Positions 46,453-58,169 are shown, counted from the stretch's first letter. The stretch: DNA of 64,000 bases from Lentinus brumalis (GCA_001792895.1 MARA01000024.1:186001-250000), one strand, 5' to 3'. The notes: a model not told the origin generated them from the letters alone. A program made the numbers and translations.

Positions 46453-46545
46453 CTGGGGTCCTTAAACTTCACGGAGCTCGACATAGGTGTGTAGATTCGC
46501 TTTTGTCAATATATTAGACTTCACAGAGCTCGACACTTGTTGGGA
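46453..46545 (+). repeat. Copia LTR, right part
   Basis: From CTGGGGTCCTTAAAC the sequence resumes the copia LTR (compare 58,060-58,130) as far as the SAG-type AGCTCGACA words. It then changes at TTGTTGGGAAG into a different repeat also seen at about 29,239. The true LTR end (GCCAACA) is not reached. Confidence 0.65.
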
Positions 46546-47160
46546 AGTAGGCCATTCCTGGCAGGGACGATCGATGAGGAATTGGGAGTCTTTGTATGTT
46601 ATGGGGAATCTCTGTACTCAATTATAGATGATATGTTAGTTACAACCTAGCGTGCAACTTTCTCTGCTGTTCATGAATAGTGTAAGTATCACAGTGTATA
46701 ATTATCATAACACCTGCATAGAGATACAGGTATTATAGGAGCCCTGGTATAAGAATTCACTGGTAGAGGGCCATTCGTGCCAATGATCCTTATCCTTATG
46801 CCATAAACACATAAACAAACATCAATTGACATGGCTGCAAACACAGCCCATGTTGTAAAGCTCCTCTGTAGCTTTCAAATGGTATAACATTCATCAGGAT
46901 TGGATAAGTATTGAGAGAGATGTGATACAAACAGTTCTTGTTGGCGCCGTCCATTGGTACTTACATCCAGAAGACATAGATGCAATCCATCCCATTAACA
47001 TGTACTTATCTTTACATAAACAACCTCAATTACTCAGAGGACGGATAGAGTCCCTGCTTACAACATTTGCACATCACTTATAAAGCTTACTTGGCATAGA
47101 ACTGCGTTAATAGGGCACTCTATTGCAGTAGAAGCATTGAATGGATTGTAATTGGAATAA
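46546..47160. other. AT-rich spacer with LTR-like word
   Basis: It begins TGTTGGGAAGTAGG with a TGGCAGGGAC block shared with about 29,239-29,282. No coding sequence is recognised. Confidence 0.35.
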
Positions 47161-47294
47161 TGCCAAGCCCATGCTTACAAATCACGGGCGGCAAAAACAT
47201 GGCGGAAAAGTGTCGTTGTGATTGTTATTATGATGTACGACAACACTTTTCCGCCATGGTTTGCCGCCCGTGATTTGTAAGCATGGGCTTGGCA
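47161..47294. repeat. 134-bp near-perfect inverted repeat (hairpin)
   Basis: The arms at 47,161-47,216 and about 47,238-47,294 are reverse complements except for a few positions near AAAAACATGG / CCATGGTTT, separated by about 20 bp. They contain TGCCAAGCCC at the outer ends and CACTTTTCCGCCATG near the loop. No transposase or clear target duplication is present. It could be a miniature foldback element, and if transcribed it would form a long hairpin. Confidence 0.85.
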
Positions 47295-47724
47295 TCATCT
47301 GGTATTAATAAGTGCAATCCATCCTATTCTCGGCACTTAAACAGGATAACAAAGTCTCTATTGTGTGCTACAGTATCTACAGACTGATTTATAGGTCTCC
47401 CTATCACCATTTATTATCAGTCTTTCAATCTATCGGCCAAACAAATCCAACAAGGTGCAGTATCGAGCTCAGCGCTTTCCGGCGCTTAATTGTCCGATTG
47501 GGACGGACAATTGGTGCCATCTGAAACTGTAAGCTGTTAGGATTGTTTTGGCAATGGCTCTAAAAACTGATAAGTAACTTCAATATGGGGACTTCTAACA
47601 GAGGCTCTAGTTTGTTTTAACATGCATCAGTATCATCAGTAGGGTTAATAACTGGATGAATTGCATTCAGTAGTTTTGGATGACACCGGCAATCAGGCAA
47701 GCTGTGGGCTTTGTTCTCAATAGA
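47295..47724. other. Spacer without recognised features
   Basis: AT-rich, with short open frames only and nothing recognisable. Confidence 0.4.
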
Positions 47725-48145
47725 GTAAGTGGGCGTTATGAGGGCAACTATGATGGGTAACAAAGTGGATAACAAAGCGATATAAGGCGGACTATGGCAG
47801 ATAATAATGCAGCAGGTAGGTGGATGTTATGTGAGCAACTATGACAGATACTAGAGCGATACAAGGAGGACTATGGCAGATGATAATGCAGCAGGTAAGT
47901 GGGCATCATGAGGGCAACTATGACAGATAACAAAGCGGATAACAAAGCGATATAAGGCGGACTATGGCAGATCATAATGCGGTGGGTAAGCAACTGTTTT
48001 GAGGGCAACTGTGCCAGATACTAGAGCAATATAAGGAGGACTATGGCAGATAATAATGCAGTGGGTAAGTGGGTGTTATGAGGGCAACTGTGACAGATAC
48101 TAGAGCGGTACAAGGAAACTATAGCAGATAACAATGCCGTGGGTG
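47725..48145. repeat. Minisatellite, five units of about 78-93 bp
   Basis: Units start GTAAGTGGG or GTAGGTGG and contain GAGGGCAACTATGACAG and AAGGNGGACTATGGCAGAT, then end AATGCAGCAG or AATGCAGTGG. Longer units (first and third) carry an extra GGATAACAAAGCG block, and shorter ones have GATACTAGAGCG instead, so two unit types are interspersed. Units vary in sequence and there are no unique spacers, so this is not a CRISPR-like array. Confidence 0.9.
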
Positions 48146-50458
48146 ATCATTGACTCCAACAAAAAGACCCATAGCTGAGGCTAATGTCAGTCCGCCACCC
48201 ATTGTATCTGTTACTATGCTGATTATGCATCAACAATAGGATGAATTGCACTCATCAGTTATGGATGTCATTGCTCGGAACTGGCAATCAAATAGGGCAA
48301 CAGTGATGACACTATTTGCTGGTGTAGTTGATCAGTAAGTAGTTTAGTAATGACATATTGCTAATGCTGTTGAGTAAGTTGGCTGGATGATGTGAGCTCA
48401 AGATAATTATGAGTGTCTTATAAGTGGTTGCAATTGATCAATTCAGAGACTGACATGCAGCATTTGTCCTAACAGATCACACTAGGACCATTGATATTCA
48501 ATTAGATCACAAGCTCACCCATTACTTGTGATGCTTCTGGTTACTTCTATGCTACTATCACCCTTTCTTACCTTTGTTATTGCCCAGACTACTGCCTTTG
48601 TACTCTACTTCTGGACTGCTATGTAGTACCTTGCCTGTACATATATTTGCTTGATACCTGCTTGATGCAAGTCCAGCTTTATATATGTCCATGTCACTAC
48701 ATGAGGAGGTTCTCTCGTGAGGGGCATCCGGGACAACCAGAGATCATCTCGAAATTTGTCTCATGGGTGATCCCAAGGGTCTTGTCAGGGGCCACAAGAC
48801 TTGCAAGATTATCTCTGGTCATCTCAGGCCCTGGGGCAGAGACAAACTCAATACAGCTAGCAATAAATACGCAGTGAAGGAAGACATTCTTCAAGGGCCC
48901 CCAGCCAGTAGAAGCTTGATTCCGAATACTTAGCACTATGGTCGGGTGACACTCTCTGTTCATGCATATGGTAGGAAGCACCCGAGCTGTCATTGCAATT
49001 ATATAGACCGTGTTCAATACAGAGTGGACTACAGATGTATACCTCATTGCGGCGACTCCAGCGGGGAGAATATTACAAGTTACACAAAGCCAACAAGTGG
49101 GCACCTGGATTCAAGATGTATGCACATTGCAGACACCTTGCAAAGTGGGCTGGCAAGCCAACCCCTTCGATACATACCTAAGCCAAGAGCTAGACCATGA
49201 TGCACCCCTCAGCGCGTGCAGCAGGTGACAGGACAAAGAGCACGACCCAGGATCAGACCAGTAGGTTGCCGAGATACAATGAAGTGTGGGCTGAGTTAGC
49301 CTTATAGTACCAGCCAGAGAGTAAGCGCAAGTCGTGGTTGTTGCAGCGTCACCTGAGACACAGAGTGCCAGAGAAGCATGGATCCATGCAATTTATATAC
49401 CTCAGAAAGCCTGACCAGAGAGCCTGCCACCAGCAATGCAGATGACGGTGAGAGGATGACGCAGAGCCAACATTGAACAGGCGCAACCACCAGCGACCAC
49501 CCCAGCACTGGCAGTACTGGTGCTGCCTCTGTTCCCACCTACGAGACTATCAGAGATGACCTCTATTTGCTTTAGTGCTTGGGATAATCCTACATGCTGA
49601 CACACAGCCATACAAGTTATTCCGATGTACTCCTCCAACAGCCCTGGACGTCCATCAGGTCTTGGACACCCTTTCTGAGACTACTCAAGCTCTTCTCAGG
49701 TTATCTCTGCTTGTCTTTGATGGACCTTCCAAGAGACTACCCTCAGGCAGTGTTTGTGTTTGCTGCCTGAGCTCCTCAAACTGCAACTGCTTTTTGATAC
49801 CTATTCATCCTTGACCTTGACCCCATCTATACCATAAGAACTATCTTGGAAGCAGTTGAATGGCATTCACAATTGGACCCATATGAAAGATTGTTGCGCT
49901 CTGGGCTGAGTCTGTCATAAACCATCATAATTAAAACCTTGGTGGCCATAGGCATCAGATGCAGTACTGAAGAAGCATCTCTGAATGATAGACATAGCAG
50001 CCCAGCTCAGCTTAAAGATGACCAGCTTGAGAGCCTACAAACCAGCTTCCAGCCAGGCTCAGCACATCACTAAGCTGCAGCATAATCATGTGTACTGAGT
50101 AGATAGAGAGACAGAGAGTGTAGTGCAGCATAGTTCACCTACAAGTCTGCCTTACAGCATCTTCGAAGTCTATATTGCATTCTATATCTACTACAAGAAC
50201 GAAGCAACATTCAGAGTTGTTGGGTAAGCAGGACCATGGTGGACTTGCGCTACAGAGCTGCATGAGCGTCTGCTGTGCACTCCTAACCCCGGGCTAGGGC
50301 TGGTGAAGGTAAGAAACTTTGTTACTAGGCCTTATGTAATCACTTACCACTGACTATCGGAGTTCCAACAACTTTCCCACGGACATCAGTTGTCGTTACC
50401 TTCGCTGGCAGGAATCGTTGTACCTAAAAGACAATTCTCTTCATTCCTCATCGATTGT
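48146..50458. other. Gene-poor AT-rich stretch
   Basis: No gene is recognised. A weak inverted repeat pairs GACAACCAGAGATCATCT (48,731) with AGATTATCTCTGGTC (48,808). TGTTGGGTAAGCAGG at about 50,219 may be the edge of another decayed LTR. Confidence 0.4.
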
Positions 50459-50500
50459 AATGGGCCATTGTGATTGCTCTGAGGCACACTACAGCCAACA

Positions 50501-50512
50501 GGTTATGAGCCC
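50501..50512 (+). promoter_or_regulatory. Copia primer-binding site (half-tRNA iMet type)
   Basis: GGTTATGAGCCC directly abuts the LTR end. Its complement, GGGCTCATAACC, is the anticodon-loop region of initiator tRNA-Met with the CAT anticodon, the primer mode known from Drosophila copia. Confidence 0.65.
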
Positions 50513-50584
50513 TGCGCTCTGACTGCCTCAAGACATCCATACCCGCCAGGCCATCGCTCTACAATCGTCCCCTGGGCCCCTCTC

Positions 50585-52340
50585 ATGCCCCTGTCCTCTG
50601 CTTGTCGCATTTTCGCTCTGGAACCCCTCTGTCAATCCTTTGTCGATTTCTCCCCAGTTCCGCTCGAAATCTCTCCATCTTTTCATCGTCGCCCCCTCGC
50701 CACGTCGCCCTCCTATGCTCATGGCGCCGTCCGCTCCGACGTTCCCAAGCTCACCAATCGCAACTACCAGCAATGGAGGCTCGATATGGAGGCTAGGCTT
50801 CGCACCATTGGTGCTCTGCGCATCGTGCAGGGCACTGAGAAGCGGCCGGAGTTCACCATCCCCCTCGACGCAGGTGAGCGCCGAGAACTTCGTGATTACG
50901 ATGGGAGGTTGGACTTGGCTGCTGGGGAGATATGGAATTGTGTGGAGAGGGAGCAGCAGATGCACCTGGAGTCGATCCGAGACGATCCTGATGCAATGTG
51001 GTGGAAGCTGGAGGCCGTGCACATGCAGAAACGTCCCGGTACGCGTTTTAACACCTACAACGCGCTCCTATCCCTCTCCAAGGCGGAGGACGAGTCCCTC
51101 AGCACCCTCTCGACGCAAGCCTCACAGCTGAAGTCCGACATGAAGGCCCTCCGTCCCACCGGCTTCGATCTCGAGGAGCTGGACGACGAACTCGTCCTCA
51201 TGGCTCTCATTCGTGCTCTCCCGGCCGAATACAACACCCTCCGTCAGACCCTGCTGCTCGACGACTCCCTCACGCTCGAGAAGCTGCAAGACACGTTCGT
51301 TGCGCTCGAAAACCAGCCCGGTGCGCCCTCATCCACTCCCGTCCTCTCCCACGCGGCCTCCACCCTCTCCTGCACGTTCTGCGGTCGCTCCGGTCACTCC
51401 GAGGACCAGTGCTTCTCCAAGCGCGATGCCAGCGCACGCGCAAAGGAGAAGGCCGCGCAACGCACCCAGTACCGCTCCGGGAAGGGCAAGCACAAGGAGA
51501 ACGCGTCGGAGGCGTCGAAGGACTCGAACAACGGCCCGGACACCGCCCAGGAGTCCGCTGGTGCGGCTACTGTGAGTGCTGGTTGTGCTTCTGCGCTGCT
51601 ATCCGTCTCGGATCGCGCTTCGTGGCTCTCTTCGCCGGCAGCAGCTAACTGGAACACCGACACAGGTGCTTCTGCACACATGACCCCTCACCGTCACTGC
51701 TTTCGCTCCTACTCGCCGCACATCATCCCCATCCGTCTCGCCAACTCGCACATCGTCTACTCAGCTGGATTGGGGTCTGTGGTGTTTCAGCCGGCGAAGA
51801 GGGGAGGGGTTGTACCGCCTGTGGTTGTACTACACGACGTCTTGCATGTTCCTGCGCTTGCCAGCAATCTACTGTCTGTCTTCCACCTCACGCGCGAGAA
51901 GGGCTACACCGTCGAGTTGCGCGCATCAAGTGTGCTCTTCTACCATCAGGGGGAGTAGCGCTTCGAGGCCCGAGTCAATGAGCACAATATCGGCTATCTC
52001 CTCGGCCACACGGTGTCTCAGACAAAGAACACGCTCTCTGCATCCTCTACCTGTGAGGAAGACGAGTCGCTATGGCACCAGCGCTGCTCGCACGTCAACC
52101 TGGACGATCTTCGCTCGGTGATCAAGAAGGGTCTTGTTGTCGGCCTCGTTGTCTGCTCGAAGTGCAAGCCCGACCCTGTCTGCGAGCCCTGCCTTGCCGG
52201 CAAGCTCACCCGCCATCCTATCCCTCGTTTTGCATCTCGGAAGTTCGTCCCCATCAACGTCTTTGGCCTGCCCCTCGATGAAGTGCACATTCCTGGTGGT
52301 CCGGAGGACGCTGACGACGTCCCCGACGATGTCCCGGATG
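50585..52340 (+). pseudogene. Copia gag-pol N-terminal part with in-frame stop and missing integrase core
   Basis: Gag of the copia type (KLTNRNYQQWRLDMEARL near 50,750) ends in a Cx2Cx4Hx4C knuckle (CTFCGRSGHSEDQC, about 51,370). The protease active site is NTDTGASAHMT at about 51,655. A TAG stop at 51,956-51,958 interrupts the frame, after which the pre-integrase domain follows (SLWHQRCSHVNLDDL; CEPCLAGKLTRHP). The sequence then jumps from PRFASRKFVPI straight to NVFGLPLDEV, a linker normally found after integrase. About 200 residues of integrase catalytic core are therefore missing. The other copia copy at the window's right end has the same junction. Confidence 0.82.
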
Positions 52341-53930
52341 CATGGGAGGAAAGTAGATGCTGTGACAGTGATGTGTTCCGTGAGGTTTGCTGCCCGCCGC
52401 ACGTTCATGTGCAAGGGCATACTTGCGGAGGGCCCGCAGCTGCTAAAACTCATCAATCTTATTGTTGACAGACTCTGGGTTGCTGGACATCCAGCTCGAC
52501 CTGAAGTCATCTCCACCGGGGTATGCAGAACGCGCAAGTGAAGGGTCAGAGAGTGGCTGTAGAAAGATATTCAATTGTTTGTGGTACCGGGATGGAAGTG
52601 CAGTAACAACACCTTTGGGTGCATCAATTCCATTGGCATGACGTCGAGTGTCGAAGGCCATTGTCATTAGCAATCACTAAGTGTGCACTCTTGTACTCTA
52701 GGGTTTGTGTCGCCTGACTGTAAGTAGCATGCCAGTGTTTGGTGGTGTCTCCAACATTGTCACAATGTTCTCATTTGTCGTCTTTGCAGTAACATCCAGT
52801 TCCCACAATGTGAGGCACACAATTGGGACAGCACACAATGGGACAGTACAGTCTGGAATACATGTACAAGCAGCAACGGGATGAAATACATGATGAATAC
52901 GACCTGGCGTGAGGGGGTTTTATTTGCATATGCTATGAGTATGTAAGTCCGTTAAACTCCCCTGCCCCTGCCCCTTCGGCTTGATGCCCATCTCAAACCA
53001 CCCAACGCCCCGTGACTGGAATCTGACGCCATAGTGTCAAGGAACCCAGCGTTTGTTGCCTTAGCCTTGTCATCGGCCTTGGTCTTGCATGTCCTCAGGC
53101 TGTCCATGCAGTCATGAATAATTGCAATGCACTTGCCGCTAAGATCCACCTGCCTGCGCTTGCACCTCCCTGAGGGTCTGTCTGGGGTCGGGGGGGGAGG
53201 GGTTAAGCACCATGCATGTCGTCAGCGCCCTGCGGCCTGTCAATGGTGTGCTGTGTGAGGTCTTCAAATGCATCGACAGAACTTCGAGTTGAGAGCTTGA
53301 CATCGAAGGTCGGCGAGGTCGAAGGCACATGGGTCGAGTCTTGAAATGAGACAATTGAGTAGGGAAAAGTCGTATCTCAAGAACTGAGGCCTCACCTTGC
53401 TACGTACGTGACTTATATACATCTGGCTAAGTAAACAACTACAAACAGAGAACGAGAGTCAGAAGACTCTTGGAGTGAAAATCTACAGAGATTAGTAAGG
53501 TGTGAGTAAGACAGAAGACAATCAGAGAAGCACGACTGCCAGCAGTCGGAGAGAAGTAACAACCGACGAGGCTGCAAGGGCCTCATCCGCCTAATGGAGT
53601 ATTCCGAAAGCCTAATACAGTAGCTTAAGCGCCGAGCTCCTTACATCCGCCCTCCGGGCTTGTGTAATGAGACCTACCCGTACGGCGCAACAGCGTACCA
53701 ATCCGTGCTAGAAAATCAATGCCTGCTCTCCCACACCAATCTGCTCAAACTCCATCTGGAAGTCCTGGTCTACGACCGTATCGGTCTCCTGCAGTGCAAC
53801 ATCCGTCTGCCGATGCACACCGGGATCCTGTGCAGCCATCGCGACAGCACCCTCTGCAGAATGAAACATCCGCGCAAACCTGTCAATGATGGTATGGTGA
53901 CTGTATACTCACCCGACTGATTACAGCCTC
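52341..53930. other. Unassigned sequence between copia and Ty3 fragments
   Basis: A 190-bp stretch (52,341-52,540) could encode DAVTVMCSVRFAARRTF and following residues, but I do not recognise it. The segment 53,400-53,650 begins with TTATATACA and is purine-rich, like a transcribed LTR leader, but I found no matching partner. Otherwise nothing is seen. Confidence 0.35.
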
Positions 53931-56769
53931 TGGGGTGTCCGACGTCGTGTCCTTGCCTCCGTCGCGATTGATGTGCTCGTGTTGTTGGTTATGCTCTCGA
54001 CCATGGCCTCCTCGACATCCATGCTTACGCTTCGAGGGACCAGCGTCCATCGCAGCGGGAGTTGGAGCAGATACACAACCGGTCCTTGGCCAAGGTTGAG
54101 AATGGATCTCATATCACCGATTACTAGGTGAGTACTCACCGACTAGCCGCAGTCTACGTCTACCGTATGGAGGCTCTCCGCTGCTTCTGCGCCTGCCGTA
54201 CGACCGCACAGTCGTGTTGCAACGTGCGTCGGTCAACACCTTTGACTGCAAGGCCGCAAACTGCACGTTTACCGCGGCGGTGTATGCCAGCAGAGCGTTG
54301 AAGGCGCTGTCGCTCATGTTGACACCCACCAGTGCGTGAGACGAAGTCGGAGGGGGCTGAACCGGAGTCGGGTAACCTTCAGGCACCGGAGCAAACCGCT
54401 GCGAAATCCTTGCACTGGGTGGTCCGTCCGCTCCCTCGGTTCCGGGCGGCCACGCCGGTAGCTGTCGTGCGCCAGTTACCCCTAGAGCCTCAACATATTC
54501 AGAAAGCACCTGCAGGTGCTCGACATCACAATACGTTGCCCAAGTGACGTTGCCCATCGACCACTGGACCTTGAACTCCGCCTCCGGCCCAGTCCCAACT
54601 TGCAACAAAATTCTGTCCACGGCCCATTCCCGCGGGCCTTCCCCGAAGCCGGGAATGTGGTGGAACTGTCACCCCGGAAACCGTCTGTCATCATTCGGAT
54701 AGTGCAGTCACAGGAGCAATGCATGAAACGTGTTATGGATCCCCCGCGCTTTCAGCTCCTCCGAGAGCTCGAGTTGATATGTAGCTCCTTCAGATAGCAC
54801 CCTGGCGACACAGAAGGGTTCAAGAAACTTAGGTACAAGCATCTGAGCGCGGCCCCAAGGTAGACTGATATTCTTCGTGGATAGATATACAAAGTCGCCC
54901 TCCTTAAACGGCGCCACCCTGCCGTGTTTCTTTGCCTGCACCACCTGCACCGCCCGGGCAGCAATTATTGTGTCGTGCGCCGCCATAATGGCGTCCTTCA
55001 TCCGCTGGGTGAACTGCTGGACCCCTGGATACTCGGAACTACTGTCCCATGCAAGGGATCACAGCATTTGGCCGTAATTCAGGTAGAACGGTGAGAATCC
55101 AGTTGTGTCCGACCATGCCATATTCATGGCTAACTCAATGGCCGGCAACTTCACAGCCCAATCCTTCTCGTCGGTCCAAACACACTGGCGCAGCATCTGC
55201 GTCATTGTACGGTTGGCCTGCCTAGTCGCACCATCAGTCTGGGGTGGTAAACCGAAGACAGACAAAGCTCGGTACCGATCAATGTATGCAGCTTCTGCCA
55301 AAACAAACTAGTGAACAAAATATCTCGGTCACTAATTATGCGTTCCAGCAGGCCATGAAGCTTGTAAACATGGTCAAACACGACTTTGGCTATCTGTGCC
55401 GCACCGTACGTCTGCTTGGTGGGCACTAAGTGCACCATCGACATGAGCTGATCAATTATAACACAGATCATATCAAAGGACCCATTCCAGTTCTTCGACG
55501 ATATGAGCGGCCCGACGAATTTCAGCAATCCCATAGGCCGAGCCGGGACTGATTTCGTTGTCGCACAGACCGAACATGTCCTACAGTATGCCGCAACATC
55601 ACCCGCCATCTCTGGCCACCACACCTCGCTGCGTAAGCCATCAAGTGTCTCCCGGGAGCCTAGATGAGCGAGTACTGAATGCGCGCGTCGAATCAGGATT
55701 TCTTGCAACCTCCGTGTGCCAATCAAGATGTCAGGAATACACAGTCAATGGAAAACCCTGTCGACTTTGTAAAGGAGTCCATCGACATGCTCAAAATGCC
55801 GAAATTTGTCAGGCTTCCGAATGATCTTTCGAAAGAACGGGTCCTCATGTGATACTGACCGCGCAAGTCCCCCGGCATTCACGGGCCAAGCTCGCTAGCC
55901 GTCGAGATTATTGCGGGACCGTCAGGTATTTCTCCCTCCGGTGCAGCAGTCAGATTTGAGCTCACTGACTCCTGTGCTTCATTGTCCCGTTCCGACTCAG
56001 CCTCCGGTCCCTGTGGACTCCACATGTTGTCCACCATCTCGGGACTGGGTCCGTCGCCCTCCGAGTCGAGCTGTACTGTCGCCGTTGGAGCAGAGTCACT
56101 ATCCAAGGACTCGGGCTCGGACGAGTCAAGCGGCCGCCCTGGGCTGAATGCACTAGATGAGCTGGGGTCGGTGTCCGGGGACTGGCCATTACTCACTGGC
56201 CACCCCAGATGCAACGCTCGGTAGTACCCTGGAGCTGTCCTGTCCTGCAACACGTGACGACCTGCGGGGCGTGAAGCCAATGATGGCCGCTGCTCCAGTA
56301 TACACGGGACGCAAGACTTCCAAGGCCTGAGTCATCTGTGGTACTCCCGCGCCATCATCTCCTACAAACTCTGACGGCGCACGCTCAATCCCCGGCGGTT
56401 CGTCGCTGTAAAGACGTGCCAATGCATCTGCTACGGAACGTTCGTCTCCCCTGGGATATAATGTATTGTAAACTTAAACTCATTCAGGACGTCAATCCAG
56501 TGGTGCTGCCAAGGGGACAGATGCTTTCGCATGAGGTGCTTGAGGGCGCGATGATCCGTGCAGATCCGGAAAGTCATGCTGTACAACAGCGGACAAAAGC
56601 GCTTCAAAGACTCAACAATCGCAAGAAGCTCCTGTTCATGAACAGGATAATTCTGTTGAGCCAAATTAAATTTCCCGGACCAGAAGACAACGACCTTTGC
56701 TGTCTTCAGGTCATCACCTTGACATAACCAGGTTAATTACCGGAGCAAAGTCGGAGTAGTCTAGGGCGA
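53931..56769 (-). mobile_element. Ty3 element, 3' half (RNase H, integrase, C-terminal domain)
   Basis: On the minus strand from 56,769 down, it starts at RNase H (VALDYSDFAPVINL, then NLAQQNYPVHEQELL and CTDHRALKHL). The integrase zinc region and core follow (RRAHSVLAHLGSRET, WWPEMAGDVAAYCRTC, DMICVIIDQL, ISDRDILF). Next is the C-terminal block (FKEGDFVYLSTKNI, then IHNTFHALLL), and finally a chromodomain-like segment (WSMGNVTWATYCDVEHL). Stops and frameshifts are frequent. The upstream RT and gag are missing here but exist in the opposite orientation at 59,588-62,805, and the joint residues match up. Confidence 0.87.
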
Positions 56770-58169
56770 CACGGCGTCTTTGTTGACGACATCACCATCG
56801 CAGCAAAGTCCAAGGACGCTATCCAGCGCATCAAGGACGAGCTGCGCGCGCACTTCAAGCTCCGGGACCTTGGTCCGACATCCTGGCTCCTCGCAGTCAA
56901 AATTGAGCGCGACTGCTCGAAGCGTTCCCTCTCCATCTCGCAGAAGCAGTATGCACTCGACATCCTTGAGCGGTACGGCTTCTCGAGCTGTGACCCGGTT
57001 GGCACTCCAATGGACCCAGGTCTCCGCCTCAGCGCGGAGATGAGCCCCAAGATGCCTGCCGAGGCCTGGGAGATGCAGGACATCCCGTACGGCCAGGCTG
57101 TTGGTTCGCTCTTCTACCTGGCAGTCGCAACGCGTCCGGACATGATCCGCATTGTTGGCTACCTCGCTCGCTTCTCGCAAAACCCTGGCATGACACACTG
57201 GAAGGCGGTCAAGCACCTCTTCCAGTACATCAAAGCACACTCGACTACAAGCTCACGTACGCCCCTTTGTCGGATTCGGAGCTCTTCACCTCGTACACCG
57301 ATGCGGACCATGCTGGCTGCCCGGACACAGGTCGCTCGACCTCGGGCTATGTCATCAAGATGGGCACAGGTGCGATCTCCTGGTCGAGTCGCCTCCAGTC
57401 CATTGTTGCGCTCTCCACCACGGAGACGGAGTTCGTCGCAGCAGTCTCTGCCGGGCAGGAGATCCTCTGGCTTCGCAACCTGCTCACGGAGTTCGGGTAT
57501 GAGGTCTCCTCAGCCTCCAAGCTCAGGATCGACAACCTCTCTGCGCTCTCTGTTGCGAAAAATCCCAAGCATCATGGCATGAAGCACCTCAATCTGCGGT
57601 TCTACTGGCTCCGGGATGAAGTAGCCAAGGGCCACATAGCCATCTGCGCACCTCGGACATGCCTGCTGACATTCTTACGAAGTCGCTGGCTAAGCCGAAG
57701 GTGCTCGAGATGTGCAGCATGCTCGGATTGGGGACTTGACTGGTCAGGGGGGAGTGTTGAACTCGGAGCTCTATCTCCGGTTCCTGTGACGGCGTCAAGT
57801 CCATACTTGCACGCAAGGACGCATGCAGTGCACCCTACTAGCGCCCCAAAGCGCTAGCTGACGCCCCTCTTCCTTTCCGATATATCGGCGCTTCTTTATG
57901 TTTTCCATTTCTCAGGATTGAACTCTTGACCTCCGCACTATTCATGCATTCTTTCTTTTCGCTCTTTGTTGATTTTCTTCAGCGCTTCTTTGGCTGTGGC
58001 TGTTACAACTGTATAGCTTATGTAACACGCACCGTAGACAGCGCGCTCGTTGAGCTCTGGGGTCCTTAGACTTCACAGAGCTTGACATAGGTGTGTAGAT
58101 TGGCTTTTGTCAATATATAGAGCTCGACATAGGCCATTGTGATCGCTCTGAGGCGCACTGCAGCCAACA
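56770..58169 (+). mobile_element. Copia element, 3' half: RT C-terminus, RNase H, 3' LTR
   Basis: It begins mid-RT at GVFVDDITIAAKSKDA. RNase H follows, with SYTDADHAGCPDTGRST, LSTTETEFVAAVSA and KHHGMKHL, ending MCSMLGLGT and a TGA at 57,737-57,739. Single-base losses near 57,245 and 57,655 shift the frame. A purine tract (CAGGGGGGAG) precedes the LTR at 57,755-58,169. The missing N-terminal RT half lies on the minus strand at 62,806-64,000 and stops at MWVYLR, just before this point in the protein. Confidence 0.88.
57755..58169 (+). repeat. Copia 3' LTR (415 bp)
   Basis: It starts TGTTGAACTCGG after the purine tract and ends GCAGCCAACA, the same terminal word found before the primer-binding site at 50,500. 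Its first part matches the split LTR at 38,078-38,309 and a later part matches 46,453-46,545, which fixes the LTR limits. Confidence 0.85.

Larger units (their letters stand above)
50459..52340 (+). mobile_element. Copia element, 5' fragment (LTR end, PBS, gag, protease, pre-integrase)
   Basis: The last 40 bp or so of a copia LTR (ending GCCAACA at 50,500) is followed at once by GGTTATGAGCCC, a primer-binding site complementary to the anticodon arm of initiator tRNA-Met, as used by copia-type elements. The polyprotein frame then runs from 50,585 through gag, protease and the pre-integrase domain. It breaks off at about 52,340 after the linker to RT (FGLPLDEVHIPGG). The 3' half is absent nearby; the copia 3' end at 57 kb is better assigned to a different copy. 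Confidence 0.85.

Noticed and set aside
47725..48145. CRISPR-like array
   Set aside because: Repeats are long, variable and contiguous without unique spacers, in a eukaryotic genome. It is a minisatellite.
50459..58169. Treating the copia 5' fragment at 50.5 kb and the copia 3' end at 57-58 kb as one element split by a Ty3 insertion
   Set aside because: The 5' fragment stops in the linker before RT, while the 3' half begins mid-RT at exactly the point where the minus-strand copia at 62.8 kb stops. The inversion explanation accounts for both the copia and Ty3 halves.
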